A DNA stretch of 64,000 nt from Chitinimonas viridis (lineage in GTDB: Bacteria; Pseudomonadota; Gammaproteobacteria; Burkholderiales; Chitinimonadaceae): NCBI RefSeq assembly GCF_030409555.1, contig NZ_JAUFPU010000019.1, positions 1 to 64,000 of the forward strand. The letters run 5' to 3'. The notes under the pieces were generated by a model, which saw only the letters and a program-made list of their open reading frames with translations, was not told where the DNA came from and ran no database searches. The translations under genes were made by a program, and so were the position numbers. The first letter of the stretch is position 1. Each line of letters starts with the position of its first letter. Shown here in pieces: positions 19,307 through 31,270 of this stretch.

Positions 19307-19631
19307 GGCGGGCTCGGCTGTATTGCTTGGGAAACCGACAATTATACCCGAGCTTGGTGGGGTGATGGGGGTAAGGGAGGCTGGCATGTGCCCGCCTGGC
19401 TAATCAAACCATACCTGCGTACTGTCGTGGCCGGTTCCGCTGCTTGTGTACGGTCGGCACTGGTTGTATCCGCTCCGCCCCGCCCTGCTCAATAGTGGGC
19501 CGGGCTGTGTGTGCGTAAAGCGGCTTGAATTCACTCATCTGGCGCGGTTTCAACCAGCTCTTTCGGTCGCTGTTGCGGGAGGGCGGAGTGGTCCGGCGCC
19601 TTGCCGGCGTGCTGGACCACCCGGTTTCACT
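19307..19631. other. Intergenic stretch between prfB and the beta-helix gene
   Basis: This holds the upstream region of prfB and, at 19588-19620, a hairpin (GTGGTCC/GGACCAC enclosing CCGGC/GCCGG) just after the beta-helix gene's stop. That hairpin may end its transcript, although no T-run is seen. No gene is apparent. Confidence 0.5.
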
Positions 19632-20984
19632 TCAGGGCTGGCAGGGCAGGGGAGCGCCAGACTCGAAAAAGCTGTCTATGGCGCCCAGTTCCGACGGCGT
19701 GCGGCTGCGCTGGCAAAGGTCATACGCTGGCACCGAGCGTGCCGGGGCCTGGCCCAGCAGCGGGGAATCCGGCCTGGGCATGTAGTTGGCTGGCTGATTG
19801 CCCGCCGGGTTGTACAGGCGTGGGTCGGCATTGATGTCGCCTGCGTGGTTGCCACCGTGGCCACCTGTGCCGCCGAACCAGTTGTTGTAAGCGAAAGTGG
19901 CACCCAGCATGCCGCTGAAGTTGGTCAGCGGTGCTGCGGGGTTGCCTTGGCGGAAGACATTGTGGTGAATATGCAGGCCCTGGTGACCCCCTTCGCTGTC
20001 GAGATGGAACAGAGCCTGGCTGGTATGGCAGGCAAAGGTGTTGTGTACGATTTCGGAATCCACCATAGGCCTGCTCGGTTCCTCGCCATTCCAGGCCGAG
20101 AGGCAACGGCGCCGTTGCCCGGTGACCAGATTATTGACCAGGCGATTATTGCGGAACTGGATGGGGTCGGTGGCGGTTTCATTCGCCAGGGAAATACCCA
20201 TGGCAGACATGCCATCGCGGTAGTGCGCAGGGTCGTTCAGGCTGTAGATATGGTTGCCTTCGATCAAGCTGTCGCTGAGGTTGTTGAGGTAGAGATCGAC
20301 CGAAAAGTTGTCATGCAAGGTATTGCGTATCACTTGATGGAAACGGCCATAGGCACCGATGCCTTCGCCCCAGTTTTGATAGATGTTGTTACCTTGAATC
20401 AGATCACCTTCATCGGACATATTGAGCACCGAAGGCCAACCGCCACTGGCATCGACATGCTGGTTTTTGCGCACATTGTGGTACAGGGTATTGTTCAGCA
20501 CCGTAAAGTGATGAGCGCCATTGAAGGGGTAGATCGCCCCCTTGTAGCAATCATGTATGGTATTGCCCTCAAAGCGTAGATAGCTGCCGCCATCGACACT
20601 GATGCAACTGCCTTTGGCCTTGCGCAGGGTGAGGTTGTGAAACTCCAGCCAGGCGCCCTGGATGTACAGCAGCTTGCCGTCGGGTGCGCCTGCGCTGCCA
20701 TCGATTACCGGGGTCTCACCGGGATAGGCGCGTACCTTGATGGGTTGGCTGGCACTGCCGCTGTAGTAGAAGGCGGCATTCTGGGTAGGATAGTAGTCAC
20801 CGCCCCGCACCCAGATGGTGTCTCCCATCCTGGCCTTGCTGGCAGCCTTGCGCAGCGTGGCATAGGGTCGCTCCTGCGAGCCGTCGATACTGCTGTCGTT
20901 GCCATTGGTGGCAACGTAGTAATCGCGGGCAGCAGCTTGGGTCAGCGCTAGCAACAGAACAGGGTAAAGCAGTGATTTGGACAT
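19632..20984 (-). CDS. Secreted right-handed parallel beta-helix protein (DUF1565/polysaccharide-lyase-like)
   Basis: A protein of 450 residues with a signal peptide (MSKSLLYPVLLLALTQAAA). The mature start DYYVATNGNDSSIDGSQERP, followed by ATLRKAASKARMGDTIWVRGG, is typical of DUF1565-type beta-helix proteins. Many Asn-rich turns follow (RFEGNTIHD, VLNNTLYHN, IQGNNIYQN, IEGNHIYS). It resembles PL9-like pectate-lyase folds and may bind or cleave polysaccharide. I cannot identify catalytic residues with confidence. The start at 20984 has GGAAAGGA upstream. It lies downstream of the two-component cluster by about 107 bp and could be one of its outputs. Confidence 0.85.
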   Translation of the reverse strand: MSKSLLYPVLLLALTQAAARDYYVATNGNDSSIDGSQERPYATLRKAASKARMGDTIWVRGGDYYPTQNAAFYYSGSASQPIKVRAYPGETPVIDGSAGAPDGKLLYIQGAWLEFHNLTLRKAKGSCISVDGGSYLRFEGNTIHDCYKGAIYPFNGAHHFTVLNNTLYHNVRKNQHVDASGGWPSVLNMSDEGDLIQGNNIYQNWGEGIGAYGRFHQVIRNTLHDNFSVDLYLNNLSDSLIEGNHIYSLNDPAHYRDGMSAMGISLANETATDPIQFRNNRLVNNLVTGQRRRCLSAWNGEEPSRPMVDSEIVHNTFACHTSQALFHLDSEGGHQGLHIHHNVFRQGNPAAPLTNFSGMLGATFAYNNWFGGTGGHGGNHAGDINADPRLYNPAGNQPANYMPRPDSPLLGQAPARSVPAYDLCQRSRTPSELGAIDSFFESGAPLPCQP

Positions 20985-21091
20985 ATGCTTTCCTTTCCAG
21001 GTAGGGGGAAAGGTCAGCCTAGTCCTGTCAGCGGACACCGGCTATGTGAGGATTGACACCGTGCGGATGACGGGCTGGCGGGTTTGCTTGT

Positions 21092-22210
21092 TCAGCCTGT
21101 GGTGTCGGGAGTAGTTTCCTCATCGCGGAAGCGATCGGCGATGGTCAGGAATTCCGACTCTATGCTCAGGAAGGTGTCGAGTATGTCGGGGTCGAAATGG
21201 GTACCCCGGCCCTCTGTCATCAGGGCCACTGCTTTCTCGTGCGAAAAAGCGGGCTTGTAAACCCGCTTCGAGATCAAGGCATCATAGACATCGGCTACGG
21301 CCATCAGCCTGGCGGCAACTGGGATAGCGTCGCCCTTGAGGCCCTCGGGATAGCCGGAGCCATCCCATTTTTCTTGATGGTAATGGGCAATTTCCCGCGC
21401 AAAGGTCAGAAAGCTGTTGCTGCCCCCCAGGTGCTTTTCTACCTGCAATATGGCATCGCGGCCATAGACGGTATGCAGCTTCATGATCTCCCATTCTTCT
21501 GGGTCCAGCTTGCCGGGCTTGAGCAGGATGCGATCCGGTACCCCGACCTTGCCGATATCATGCAGCGGGGCGGACTTGTAAAGCAGCTCGATATTCTCGT
21601 CAGTCAGCACTTCCTTGAAGCGTGACAGCGGTTGAAGGGCGCGAGCCAGCGCTGCGACGTAGTTCTGAGTGCGGCGGATATGGTTGCCTGTCTCGTTGTC
21701 ACGGGTTTCCGCCAGGCTGGCCATAGCCAGGATGGTGGCGTCCTGCATCTGCACCAGCTGGCGCGTGCGCTCCATCACCAAGTGTTCCAGATAATCGTTC
21801 TGGTCACGCAGAAACTGTTGGGCGCTCTTGAGCGAAAGATGGGTCTTGACCCGTGCCAGCACGATGGGCGGGCTGATCGGTTTGACGATGTAATCGACGG
21901 CGCCCATGCGCAGGCCCAGTTCCTCGTCCTCCACCTGGCTCTTGGCGGTGAGGAAAATGACCGGGATGTCAGCCGTAACCGGGTTCTGCTTGAGCCGCCG
22001 GGTGGTTTCGTATCCATCCATTTCCGGCATCATCACATCCATCAGGATCAGATCGGGCCGGGGGGCGGTGGCGGCGATCTCCAGCGCCTTGAAGCCATTG
22101 ATGGCGACCTTGGTACGGTATTGGTCGCGCAGCAGGGCAGATAGCAGCTGGATATTGTCAGGCGTGTCGTCAACGATAAGCACGGTCTGCTTGTCTATGG
22201 GCTCGATCAT
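21092..22210 (-). CDS. REC-HD-GYP response regulator, cyclic-di-GMP phosphodiesterase
   Basis: A protein of 372 residues. The receiver domain spans 8-125, with phospho-acceptor Asp58 in LILMDVMMPEMDG and Lys110 in IVKPIS. The HD-GYP domain spans about 155-350, with HD at 217-218 (APLHDIGKVG), HYHQEKWDG and GYP at 286-288. All metal- and GYP-loop residues look intact, so it should hydrolyse c-di-GMP. It is the only clear output domain in this signalling cluster, directly downstream of the TPR hybrid kinase (83 bp), and so is the likely end of the relay. Confidence 0.94.
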   Translation of the reverse strand: MIEPIDKQTVLIVDDTPDNIQLLSALLRDQYRTKVAINGFKALEIAATAPRPDLILMDVMMPEMDGYETTRRLKQNPVTADIPVIFLTAKSQVEDEELGLRMGAVDYIVKPISPPIVLARVKTHLSLKSAQQFLRDQNDYLEHLVMERTRQLVQMQDATILAMASLAETRDNETGNHIRRTQNYVAALARALQPLSRFKEVLTDENIELLYKSAPLHDIGKVGVPDRILLKPGKLDPEEWEIMKLHTVYGRDAILQVEKHLGGSNSFLTFAREIAHYHQEKWDGSGYPEGLKGDAIPVAARLMAVADVYDALISKRVYKPAFSHEKAVALMTEGRGTHFDPDILDTFLSIESEFLTIADRFRDEETTPDTTG

Positions 22211-22293
22211 TGCCTTGTTTCCTCCCGGCCTAGGCGGCGCTCTACCAGCTCAGGTGGCTGGCTCGGCGCCGGAGACCGTTGCGTTTGTATGCA

Positions 22294-25212
22294 CTATTGC
22301 GCTTCCAGCAAGGCCAGTACGGTGTCGTAATCGTACTGGCGTATCTGTCTTTCGACTTTTTGCAGTATGGCATCTGGCAAAGCCTGTACCAGCACATCGC
22401 GATGCTGGTCGAAATAATCGAGGGCCTCACCATCCTGGGCGCGCAGCAAGGTGACCAGCCCTGCCAGCGTATCAGCGGTGGTGGCAATGGCAGGTGCCGT
22501 TGGGCAGTACTGCACCAGGCCATCGAGCAGCGCAGTCAGTGCCAGTTCCAGCGGTGCCAGCTGGCTGTCAGCCGGCGTGGGGCGACCTTCCTGCAGTTGT
22601 TCTTCCAGATCGCCCGCCAACGCTTGTATCTGCACGGCGCCGATCAGGCCGGCCACGCTTTTCAGTGTGTGGGCGAGTCGTCGGGCTGTAGCGCGGTCGT
22701 TGCGCAAGGCTGCGCGCATGCGTTCCATGACGCCGGCCTGCTCCTGCGAGAACCGATCCAGCAAGGCCAGGTACAGGGCCTTGTCGCCCAGCGTGCGGGC
22801 AAGGCCACTTTCGACGTTGAGTCCATCGAGCTGCGGCAGCTCACTGGTTGATTGAGGGACGGCCGCTTGCGCTGTGCGTGGGCGCAGGCTGGTCCAATGG
22901 GTGACCGTGTCGAACAGGCTCTGCGGGGTGATGGGTTTGGCCAGGTGGCCGTTCATGCCCGAATCAAGGCAGCGCTGTTTCTCTTCTTGCATGGCATGGG
23001 CTGTCATGGCCACGACAGGCAGGTCGGCAAAACGCGGCTCGGCCCGTATGGCACGGATGGTGGCATAGCCATCCATGATAGGCATCTGCACATCCAAGAG
23101 GACCAGATCGTAGAGAGGCCTATCTGTTTGCAGCAACAGGTCCAGTGCCTCGCGGCCGTTGCCAGCCACTTCTACCACTACGCCTGCAGCTTGCAATAGC
23201 TCAACGACAATCTGCTGGTTGATTTCGTTATCTTCGACCAGCAGTACCGATACACCATTGAACTTGGGTAGTACGGAGACCGCAGGGCTGGCGTAATCTG
23301 ACGCCGGTGCGGGTGCTGACGACGGCTTGAGCCTGACCGTGAAGCGAAAACTGGAGCCCTTGCCAGGCGCGCTTTGCACGCCGATTTGCCCCCCCATCAT
23401 CTCGACTAGCCGGCGGGCGATGCTAAGCCCCAGCCCGGTGCCGCCGAACCTGCGGGTGGTGGAGCCATCGGCCTGGGTAAAGGCCTGGAACAGGCGACCT
23501 GCCTGCTCAGAACTCATGCCTATACCGGTATCGGCAACCTCGAATGCCATTACCAGATCTTCGCCCACTGTACGCTCTAGCTTGGCAGACAGTCGGATAC
23601 TGCCGTGCTCGGTGAATTTGACAGCATTGTTGGTCAGATTGATCAGTACCTGGCCCAGGCGCAGTGGATCGCCGTTGAGATGGCGGGGCAGGTCGGCCGG
23701 GATATCCAGCAGGTACTCCAGACCTTTATCCTCGGCACGGCCGCCGGTGACGGCGGCGACATTGGCCAGGACTTCGTCCAGATCGAAATCTACTGACTCG
23801 ATATCGAGCTTGCCGGCTTCTATTTTGGAGAAGTCGAGTATGTCGTTGATGATGCCCAGAAGCGATACCCCGGCGGTATGGATTTTCTCGACGTAGTCGC
23901 GCTGCTTGGGCGAGAGGGGTGTCTTGAGCGCCAGATGCGCCATGCCGATGATGGCATTCATCGGTGTGCGTATTTCATGGCTCATATTGGCCAGGAACAT
24001 AGATTTGGCGCGGGTGGCTTCCTCGGCATGCCTCAGGCCTGCCTCGGCTTCGCGCAGCTCGCTCTTGATGCTGAGCAGCTTGAGGCGCGTGCGCGTGGCC
24101 TGGTCCTGCGCACGCTCGTACAGGCTGTGATGGCGCTTGTAATCGCGCAGGGCGGCTTGCCAGTCGCCGCGTGCGGTATGGATATCCGATAGCTCCAGGC
24201 AGGCCCGCATGGGCATGAAGACATAGCCCAGGTCGCCTGTCTCGTCTATGGCCCGATTCAAGTCGATGATGGCCTCATCCTGCCTGCCACGCAGATGGTG
24301 TATATGGCCGCTGGCCCACCAGGTATAGGGTCGGAGATGTCTTTCCTCGTACAGCGTCATTTCGTCCAGGGCGCGCTGGCTCAATACCTCGGCCTGATCC
24401 AGCAAACCCCGTTCTGCCAGGGTGTAGGCCGCAACCGCATGGAAGAAACCCCGGTTGGACGGCGCAGAGTTGGCAATGTCCGGGTGGTCGTCAAGGAACT
24501 CCTCCAGCACGGCATAGGCCGCTTCGCTGTTGTCGCGCGAGAGCTTGCACAGTGCCAGGATCAGGCTGACGAAAGGCCGCAGCCAGCGCTCTTCCGTGTG
24601 CATGGCCAATTCCTGGGCCTGCTGCAGCATGGTTTCGCCGTCTTCGGCATTGCCGCAGACATAGAACAGCTCACCGATATTGCAGGTGATCTGCGCTTCA
24701 CGCGCTTTCAAGCCCAGCGAACGGGCGGCTTCCAGTGCGCTATAGAAATGACGCAGCGCTTCATCGGTCAGGCCGTATTCCTGTGCCAGGATACCCAGGG
24801 TGTTCAGCAGCAGTACGCTGCTCATGCTGGGCGTGTTGGGCAGGAAGGGAACGACGTATTCCTGCGCGAAGCGATAGCCTTCCTCAATGCGGCCCTGTAC
24901 CCGCGCAACGGCCAGCATGCCAAAAGCACTCAGCAGCTGCCCTTCGGGGTCGTTCAGGCTGGTAAACGTGTCATGCAGCTGGCGAAAAACGGCTTCGGTA
25001 TGCTCGTTGCGATCATCAAAATAGTCGCTGAGCGATTGGATCAGGGCGCCATAGAGGGATTGCAACGGGGGTTGCTCCAGACTGCCGGCCGCTATCATCT
25101 GCTGGCCCAGCGCACGTGTCTGCTGGGGCTTGTCTCGCATCAGCCCCAGTGCGTGCTCGAAGTCCTGGCGCCAGTTGCCAGTAGTCCAGGAGAGATCGAC
25201 TTGGTCGGTCAT
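22294..25212 (-). CDS. TPR-containing cytoplasmic hybrid histidine kinase (TPR-HisKA-HATPase-REC-HPt)
   Basis: A protein of 972 residues with no membrane segment. Residues about 10-370 are helical TPR-like repeats in the style of signalling ATPase-associated sensors ([31 protein letters not shown]). HisKA has His412 in [11 protein letters not shown], HATPase has [15 protein letters not shown] and GGTGLGLSI, and REC has Asp707 in [13 protein letters not shown]. HPt has His848 in [11 protein letters not shown]-terminal helical module ends in [12 protein letters not shown]. Its start overlaps the upstream kinase's stop by 4 bp. Its kinase core is nearly identical to that of the 25209-29579 protein. 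Confidence 0.95.
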   Translation of the reverse strand: MTDQVDLSWTTGNWRQDFEHALGLMRDKPQQTRALGQQMIAAGSLEQPPLQSLYGALIQSLSDYFDDRNEHTEAVFRQLHDTFTSLNDPEGQLLSAFGMLAVARVQGRIEEGYRFAQEYVVPFLPNTPSMSSVLLLNTLGILAQEYGLTDEALRHFYSALEAARSLGLKAREAQITCNIGELFYVCGNAEDGETMLQQAQELAMHTEERWLRPFVSLILALCKLSRDNSEAAYAVLEEFLDDHPDIANSAPSNRGFFHAVAAYTLAERGLLDQAEVLSQRALDEMTLYEERHLRPYTWWASGHIHHLRGRQDEAIIDLNRAIDETGDLGYVFMPMRACLELSDIHTARGDWQAALRDYKRHHSLYERAQDQATRTRLKLLSIKSELREAEAGLRHAEEATRAKSMFLANMSHEIRTPMNAIIGMAHLALKTPLSPKQRDYVEKIHTAGVSLLGIINDILDFSKIEAGKLDIESVDFDLDEVLANVAAVTGGRAEDKGLEYLLDIPADLPRHLNGDPLRLGQVLINLTNNAVKFTEHGSIRLSAKLERTVGEDLVMAFEVADTGIGMSSEQAGRLFQAFTQADGSTTRRFGGTGLGLSIARRLVEMMGGQIGVQSAPGKGSSFRFTVRLKPSSAPAPASDYASPAVSVLPKFNGVSVLLVEDNEINQQIVVELLQAAGVVVEVAGNGREALDLLLQTDRPLYDLVLLDVQMPIMDGYATIRAIRAEPRFADLPVVAMTAHAMQEEKQRCLDSGMNGHLAKPITPQSLFDTVTHWTSLRPRTAQAAVPQSTSELPQLDGLNVESGLARTLGDKALYLALLDRFSQEQAGVMERMRAALRNDRATARRLAHTLKSVAGLIGAVQIQALAGDLEEQLQEGRPTPADSQLAPLELALTALLDGLVQYCPTAPAIATTADTLAGLVTLLRAQDGEALDYFDQHRDVLVQALPDAILQKVERQIRQYDYDTVLALLEAQ

Positions 25213-28200
25213 GAGGAGGACTCTGAAGGTTCGGGCTGGCTCAGGCTGACGCCGGCACGGCTGGCGAGCACACCCAATAGCGCCAGGGCGGCATCGTAAT
25301 CATATTGACCGATGGCTTGTTCGACTGCGGCAAAGGAATGCCCGAGGCCACCACGTAAGCGCGCACCTTGTTCTTCGATCAGGCTCAGGGCCTCTCCATC
25401 GTTGTCCTGCAGCAAGCGGCTCAAACGAGCCAGCAAGGGTTGCAGTGGTATCTCGGGGATCTGCGGTGGCGGGGCTGCCTTGGGCAGGGCTTGCGATAGG
25501 TAGCGGCAGAACAGATCGAGATCGACTTCAAGCTTGGCGATGGCCAAGCGTATTTCCGCCACTGACTGCTGCTGGCGTATGGCCTGTTCCACGATGCCGG
25601 CCTGCTCTTGCAACCCTTGGGCGCCGATATTGGCGGCAACCCCACGCAGGGAGTGTGCCTCTCGCTCGGCCTCGGCATTGTCCTGCCCCAAAAGCTGGGC
25701 GATCTTGCCAGCGCTTGGGCCAAAGCGTTCGGCAAATTGGCCCAGCAACTTGACGTACAGTACCTGGTTGCCGGCCACACGGCGCAGGCCTTCGCGGGTA
25801 TTGAGGCCTGGCATGACAGGCAGGCCGTCCTCGTCTGCCGTGACCAGGGGCTCGCTGGCCTGTTCGCCGCCCACCCAGCGGCGCACGCAGGCAAATAGGG
25901 CCTCGGGTTCTATCGGCTTGCTGATGTGGTCCTGCATGCCTTCGTCGAGGCAGCGCTCGCGCTCTTCGACCATGGCATGTGCCGTCATCGCTACGATGGG
26001 CATTTGCCGGAACTGGGCGTCGGCCCGTATGGCCAGCGTGGCCTCGTGGCCATCCATGATGGGCATCTGCAGATCCATGAACACCAGGGAGTAATACTGC
26101 GGCCCTACCGCATTCAGCTGATCAAGGGCTTCCTGGCCATTGTTGGCAATGTCGATGCGCAGGCCCATGCTCTCCAGCAGTTCGCGGGCGATCTGCTGAT
26201 TCACCTCATTGTCTTCCACCAGCAGTATCCTGGCACCATCCAGCGGTCGGCTGCTGTGTACCAGCGGCAGTTCGCCAGCTTCACCGATATCGCTGCCTAC
26301 CAGGGTCACCAGCGTGTCGACCAGGGTGGAACGGTTGACCGGTTTGAGTAGGAAACCATCCACGGCGGCGTTCTCGGCACGATGGCGTATCTCCTCGCGA
26401 CCAAAGGCGGTGACCAACACGATGACGGGAACCTGCCGCAAGGCGGGGTCATTCTTGACCTGCCGGGTCAGCTCGATGCCATCGATGCCCTTCATTTGCC
26501 AGTCGGTCAGCACCACCCGGTAGGGATCATCGCCATCGGCCGCGCGTATGGCAGCCAGTGCGGCTGCACCGGAATCCACTGCGTCCACACGGAAAGGCAT
26601 ATCACCCAGTGCCCCGACCATGACGTCGCGGGCAACGGGATTGTCGTCCACCACCAGCACACGCATATTGTTGAAGGCGATAGGCAGTACCCGGCATACG
26701 GCGGCCTCATTGCGGGCGAGGCCCAGCCGGGCGCAGAATCGGAACTGCGAACCTTCGCCCAGCGTGCTCTCGACGCTGATTTCGCCGCCCATCATCTCCA
26801 CCAGCCGGCGGGAGATGCTCAGCCCCAGGCCGGTACCGCCAAACTTGCGGGTGGTGGAGCCATCGGCCTGGGTGAAGGCCTTGAACAGCTGGGATGATTG
26901 TTCCGGGCTCATGCCTATGCCGGTATCACTGACTTCGAACGCCAGGTGCACGCCTTCGTCGTCCTGCTCCAGTACCTTGGCCGCCAACCGGACTTCGCCG
27001 CGCTCGGTGAACTTGACCGCGTTGTTGACCAGGTTGATCAATACCTGGCCCAGCCGCAGGGGGTCGCCATTGAGCCGGCGCGGTACATTGTTGGGCACGT
27101 CAAACAGGTATTCCAGGCCTTTGTCCTGCGCCCGCCCGCCAGTGACAGCAGCCACATTGGCCAATACCTCATCCAGGTCGAAATCCACCGACTCGATATC
27201 CAGTTTGCCGGCCTCGATCTTGGAAAAATCGAGGATGTCGTTGATGACACCCAGCAAGGAAACGCCAGCGGTGTGGATCTTCTCCACATAGTCGCGCTGC
27301 TTTGGTGAGAGCGGGGTCTTGAGCGCCAGGTGGGCCATGCCGATGACGGCATTCATGGGTGTACGTATTTCGTGGCTCATATTAGCCAGGAACATGGACT
27401 TGGCCTGGGTTGCCAGTTCGGCTTCCTCCTTGGCCATGCGTATGGCTTCACCCTGCTGGCGGGCTTCGGTGACATCCATCCAGAAACCGTTCCAGACCCA
27501 GGAACCATCGGGTTGGGCGCTGCATATGGTGCGTACCTGTACCCAATGCACCATGCCGTCCCGCAATACCCTGTGCTCAAAATCGGTGTTGTGTTTGCCT
27601 GCAATGGCCCGCCGGACGATGCCTTGTGCCTGGCTGCGATCCTCGGGCATGACATGGCGCCAGCGGGCGGCCGGGTCCGACTGCAGGTCGGTGTAGTCTA
27701 TGCCCAGGATATCCTTGACCTTGGCGCTGGCGAAGGGGTAGTGGAGCCGACCATCGGGTTCCAGCCTGAGCTGGAAGATGGCGAGGGGCAGCGCATCAGA
27801 GAGGTCGATCAGGCGACGGCGGGAGTCCTGGGCCTGATCGCGCGCGGCGGCCAACTCGGCACGGGCTTCCTGGCTGTCGGTAATGTCCTGCCAGAAGCCA
27901 TTCCAGATCATTTCGCCGCTGGCCACGATGCTGGGGCGTGCTTCACCCCAGACCCAACGCAACTGGCCATCGCTGCGGCGTATCCGGAAGGCCTGCTCCC
28001 ATGGGCGGCTCTGTACGACGGCCTCACGGATGGCGGTATGTACGCTCTCCACATCGCGCTCGACGATCAGGCTGAAGGCCTCGTCGGCATCCGACATGAT
28101 GGCCTCAGGCGAGCGGCCAAACTCCTGCCATTGTGCATTGGCAAAGGTCACCACCGGTTTGCCGTCGACAAAACGGAGCTGGAATACGGCCAGCGGCAGC

Positions 28201-29579
28201 TTGTCGGTCAGTTCGCGAGCCCGTACCTCGGCGGCCGTCAGCGCCTGTTCATTGCGCTTGCGCTCGCTGATATCGCGGACAAAGGCGGTGGCGTGCCATT
28301 CCCGGCCCTCCTGATAGCCGGTCAAGGCCAATTCTATGGGCACCAGATGGCCCTTGGCGTGGCAGCCCTCGACCTCGACAACATGGTCTATCAAGGGGCC
28401 CTGGCCGGTTTTATGGAAACGCTCCAGGCCGGCATCAGCCACTGCGCGCAGGGATTGCGGCGGCAGGAAGGTATGTACCTGGCGCCCCAAGGCTTCGTCG
28501 CGGGTCCAGCCAAAGATGCGTTCTGCAGCCGGGTTCCAGTAGATCACATGGCCGTTGCCATCAATGCTGATGATGGCTTCCGGCGCGGCTGCCAGCAGGA
28601 TCTCGGTACGGGCTTGCTCTGCCCTGTGGGCCAGTGATGCGGCCAGCTCCCGCTGCTGCTGTATCACAACCGTGACCAGCAGCGTCAGCATGGAAAGCGA
28701 CAGCAGGAACAGGAACAGCGAGGCCAGATGAGTAGGGGTGTCGATCAGCAGACCGGCTTGGCCGGTCAGCTGCAGCGAGATGGTGACCAGGCCCGTCACC
28801 AGAATGGCCGAATGCACGAAGAGCGGTGGGAACCGCAGGGCGGCCCAGACCAGCAGTGGCAGGGCCATGAAGCCGACTACCTGCACCGGCAGTGCGGCAT
28901 AGCGGGTGTACCACCAGGCCAAGGCGGCACAGCCCAAGCCTGCCACGATATAGATGATCTGTTGCGAGGTGTGCTTGAGCGGTATGGGGCGATATCGTTC
29001 CGGCGCACTCAGCACCTGACGGCTACCAGCATCCAGCCGTAAACCCCAGGAGATCAGGGCGGGTAGGCAGATCCACAGGCCGAACAGGTCGCCCACTCCG
29101 AATTGAGCCCAGTGGCCAAACCAGCCATTGTCGGTACAGCGGGCAGTGGCGGCAAAGCCACAATAGCCCACAGTGGCCAGGCTGGCGCTGATGATGGCGT
29201 AGAGCAGGGCCATCGCCATCAGCCACAGATTATCCCTGACCTTGCCCAGCGACAGATCGAGACTGGTGCGGCGGGCGATAAAGGCAACGCTGCTGGCGGT
29301 GATGGCCATGCAGATGGGCTCTATCAAGCCGTACAGGTAGCGGCTGCTCTTGTAAAAATCGACGGAGACATAGTCGTAGTAGATATAGAGCGCGATACAT
29401 AGCAGGTAACGCGGGCCATAGAGCAGCGCCACGGCGCAGGCTACCGCTGCCGGTGGCCAGACCGGGGTGAGGAAGGCACTGCCGGCAGACATGAACACCG
29501 CACCCAACTGAGCGGCCAGCGCGAAGATGACAACGATGGCAATGCTGCGGATGAGGTAAAGATACTTGGAATCGAGCAT
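25209..29579 (-). CDS. MASE1-PAS hybrid histidine kinase with two receivers and HPt
   Basis: A protein of 1456 residues. It has an N-terminal MASE1-like membrane sensor (about 10-305, with [20 protein letters not shown] and [14 protein letters not shown]) and three PAS/PAC regions (about 325-445, 455-570, 595-705). The HisKA His is 736 and the HATPase spans about 840-950. REC1 has Asp1026 ([13 protein letters not shown]), REC2 has Asp1169 ([12 protein letters not shown]), and HPt has His1309 ([11 protein letters not shown]). A C-terminal helical module ends in [12 protein letters not shown]. This is a complete internal phosphorelay with a membrane input. It is co-transcribed with the TPR kinase (ATGA overlap) and starts 3 bp after the preceding gene. 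Confidence 0.95.
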   Translation of the reverse strand: MLDSKYLYLIRSIAIVVIFALAAQLGAVFMSAGSAFLTPVWPPAAVACAVALLYGPRYLLCIALYIYYDYVSVDFYKSSRYLYGLIEPICMAITASSVAFIARRTSLDLSLGKVRDNLWLMAMALLYAIISASLATVGYCGFAATARCTDNGWFGHWAQFGVGDLFGLWICLPALISWGLRLDAGSRQVLSAPERYRPIPLKHTSQQIIYIVAGLGCAALAWWYTRYAALPVQVVGFMALPLLVWAALRFPPLFVHSAILVTGLVTISLQLTGQAGLLIDTPTHLASLFLFLLSLSMLTLLVTVVIQQQRELAASLAHRAEQARTEILLAAAPEAIISIDGNGHVIYWNPAAERIFGWTRDEALGRQVHTFLPPQSLRAVADAGLERFHKTGQGPLIDHVVEVEGCHAKGHLVPIELALTGYQEGREWHATAFVRDISERKRNEQALTAAEVRARELTDKLPLAVFQLRFVDGKPVVTFANAQWQEFGRSPEAIMSDADEAFSLIVERDVESVHTAIREAVVQSRPWEQAFRIRRSDGQLRWVWGEARPSIVASGEMIWNGFWQDITDSQEARAELAAARDQAQDSRRRLIDLSDALPLAIFQLRLEPDGRLHYPFASAKVKDILGIDYTDLQSDPAARWRHVMPEDRSQAQGIVRRAIAGKHNTDFEHRVLRDGMVHWVQVRTICSAQPDGSWVWNGFWMDVTEARQQGEAIRMAKEEAELATQAKSMFLANMSHEIRTPMNAVIGMAHLALKTPLSPKQRDYVEKIHTAGVSLLGVINDILDFSKIEAGKLDIESVDFDLDEVLANVAAVTGGRAQDKGLEYLFDVPNNVPRRLNGDPLRLGQVLINLVNNAVKFTERGEVRLAAKVLEQDDEGVHLAFEVSDTGIGMSPEQSSQLFKAFTQADGSTTRKFGGTGLGLSISRRLVEMMGGEISVESTLGEGSQFRFCARLGLARNEAAVCRVLPIAFNNMRVLVVDDNPVARDVMVGALGDMPFRVDAVDSGAAALAAIRAADGDDPYRVVLTDWQMKGIDGIELTRQVKNDPALRQVPVIVLVTAFGREEIRHRAENAAVDGFLLKPVNRSTLVDTLVTLVGSDIGEAGELPLVHSSRPLDGARILLVEDNEVNQQIARELLESMGLRIDIANNGQEALDQLNAVGPQYYSLVFMDLQMPIMDGHEATLAIRADAQFRQMPIVAMTAHAMVEERERCLDEGMQDHISKPIEPEALFACVRRWVGGEQASEPLVTADEDGLPVMPGLNTREGLRRVAGNQVLYVKLLGQFAERFGPSAGKIAQLLGQDNAEAEREAHSLRGVAANIGAQGLQEQAGIVEQAIRQQQSVAEIRLAIAKLEVDLDLFCRYLSQALPKAAPPPQIPEIPLQPLLARLSRLLQDNDGEALSLIEEQGARLRGGLGHSFAAVEQAIGQYDYDAALALLGVLASRAGVSLSQPEPSESSS

Positions 29580-29582
29580 GCG

Positions 29583-31160
29583 CTAGTCTGCGGCTGGGAG
29601 ATAGACGAAGACCTGGGTGCTGTCCTGGGTATCGTCGCAAATCAGGTCTATATGGCCGCCCTGAGCTTCGGTTAGCAGCTTGGCTGAATAGGTGCCCAGA
29701 CCAGTACCACCGGACTTGCCATGGGTGACATACTTGTCGAAGAAGCGCGGCCGGATGCTGGTGGGTACGGCGCCCTGATTCATCACTTCAACCAGGCACT
29801 CGCCACCGACGCGGGTCAGAACAATGCGCACCACGCTATCGTCTGCAGCGGCTTCCACGGCATTTTTCAGCAGGTTGGCAAAGATGGAGCGGCATAGCGC
29901 CGCTTCGGCCACGGCATTTTGTTCCAGTGGCCTGTCCAGCACTATGTCTACTGGCTTCCAGGCAAACTGCACCTTGATCTCCTGTACCACGGTATCCAGC
30001 AGCTTGCCCAGTGCCAGCCGGGTGGTTTCGGCCTGGAACTGGCCCTGCTCTATCTTGTACAGGGTCAGTGACAGGGTCACCATGTCCAGCGCATGGCGTG
30101 CCGCGCCCTCCAGGAGTTCCAGCCGTTCGCGCTGGGCGTTGGGCCAGTCGCTGTCGAGCAGCAGCAGTTCGGCCGTATGGGCGATGGCGCTGATGGGGTT
30201 TTTCAGGTCGTGGTGGGTAATGCGCTCTATATCGTCGCGCAATCGGGCATTGTCGGACAGTACCTGGTTCTGCCTGGTCAGGTCGCGACGGGCCTGGCTC
30301 AAGCGCAGATGGGTGCGGATGCGTGCCTTGAGTATGGCGGGTTGCGCCGGCTTGACCACGTAATCAACCGCGCCCAGGTCCAGGCCATCGACCACATCGT
30401 CAGCTTGGTCGCGCGCTGTCAGAAAGATCACCGGTATATCACGGGTGGCCGGATTGGCCTTGAGCTGGCGGCACACTTCGTTGCCATCCATCTCGGGCAT
30501 CATCACATCCAGCAGTATCAGGTCGGGCGGGTTGGGGCCATTGGCTATCTCCAGCGCCTTGCGACCGCTGATGGCCACCTTGATGGCGTATTCGCTCTTG
30601 AGTATGCCGGCGATGACTTCGATATTGGTGGCCACGTCATCCACTACCAGTACCGACGCCCGTGAAAGCCGCTCCTCACTGGGGGCATCCAGGCCCAGCA
30701 CCGGTGTTTCTGCCGGCAAGGGCATAGGCATGGGCAGGGGTTTCAGCGTTGCTTTGGGCAACACCGTCTGCGCCGGTTCTACCGATTTACCCAGCAGCTT
30801 GACGATACGGGCGCGCAGGGTGGCGGCCGTGAATGGCTTGACCAGATAGTCGCTGACACCGGCCTCGATGGCCTTACCCAGAAACTCCCTGCCCGATTCG
30901 GCGGTGAGCAGGATGAACGGCACGTCGCGATAGTGGCCGTCGTTGCGGCACCAGCACAGTAGTTCGTAGCCCGTCATGCCGGGCATGTTCCAATCCGCAA
31001 TGACCAGCTGTATGGGAACGGATTCCAGTATGTGCTTGGCCTCCAGTCCCTGGCTGGCTGCGTGCAGGTTGTGCAGTTCCATACCGTTGAGGACATGCTG
31101 TACCGCCAGTCGCATCTGGTGGTAATCGTCTGCGATCAGGATATTCGGTGTCTTGTCCAT
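29583..31160 (-). CDS. REC-REC-histidine kinase protein, copy 1
   Basis: A soluble protein of 525 residues without a sensor domain. REC1 is CheY-like (Asp56 in LVIADWNMPGMTG), REC2 has Asp218 in [13 protein letters not shown], and the kinase has a non-classical DHp motif, THHDLKNPISAIAH (His317). The ATPase part has NLLKNAVEAA and SGGTGLGTYSA. Two receivers in front of a kinase suggest it is switched by other kinases' phosphoryl groups. It shares architecture and motifs with 32785-34350, so the cluster carries two such bridge proteins. Confidence 0.92.
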   Translation of the reverse strand: MDKTPNILIADDYHQMRLAVQHVLNGMELHNLHAASQGLEAKHILESVPIQLVIADWNMPGMTGYELLCWCRNDGHYRDVPFILLTAESGREFLGKAIEAGVSDYLVKPFTAATLRARIVKLLGKSVEPAQTVLPKATLKPLPMPMPLPAETPVLGLDAPSEERLSRASVLVVDDVATNIEVIAGILKSEYAIKVAISGRKALEIANGPNPPDLILLDVMMPEMDGNEVCRQLKANPATRDIPVIFLTARDQADDVVDGLDLGAVDYVVKPAQPAILKARIRTHLRLSQARRDLTRQNQVLSDNARLRDDIERITHHDLKNPISAIAHTAELLLLDSDWPNAQRERLELLEGAARHALDMVTLSLTLYKIEQGQFQAETTRLALGKLLDTVVQEIKVQFAWKPVDIVLDRPLEQNAVAEAALCRSIFANLLKNAVEAAADDSVVRIVLTRVGGECLVEVMNQGAVPTSIRPRFFDKYVTHGKSGGTGLGTYSAKLLTEAQGGHIDLICDDTQDSTQVFVYLPAAD

Positions 31161-31270
31161 GGCGGCAGGCTGGGCGGAAAGGTGTGATTTCGACCGGGGC
31201 TAAGTGAAAGGGCAGTGTATCAGGCAACGCTGTTTGGGCTGATGCCGGCTTCCTTAACAATTTCCTAAAG

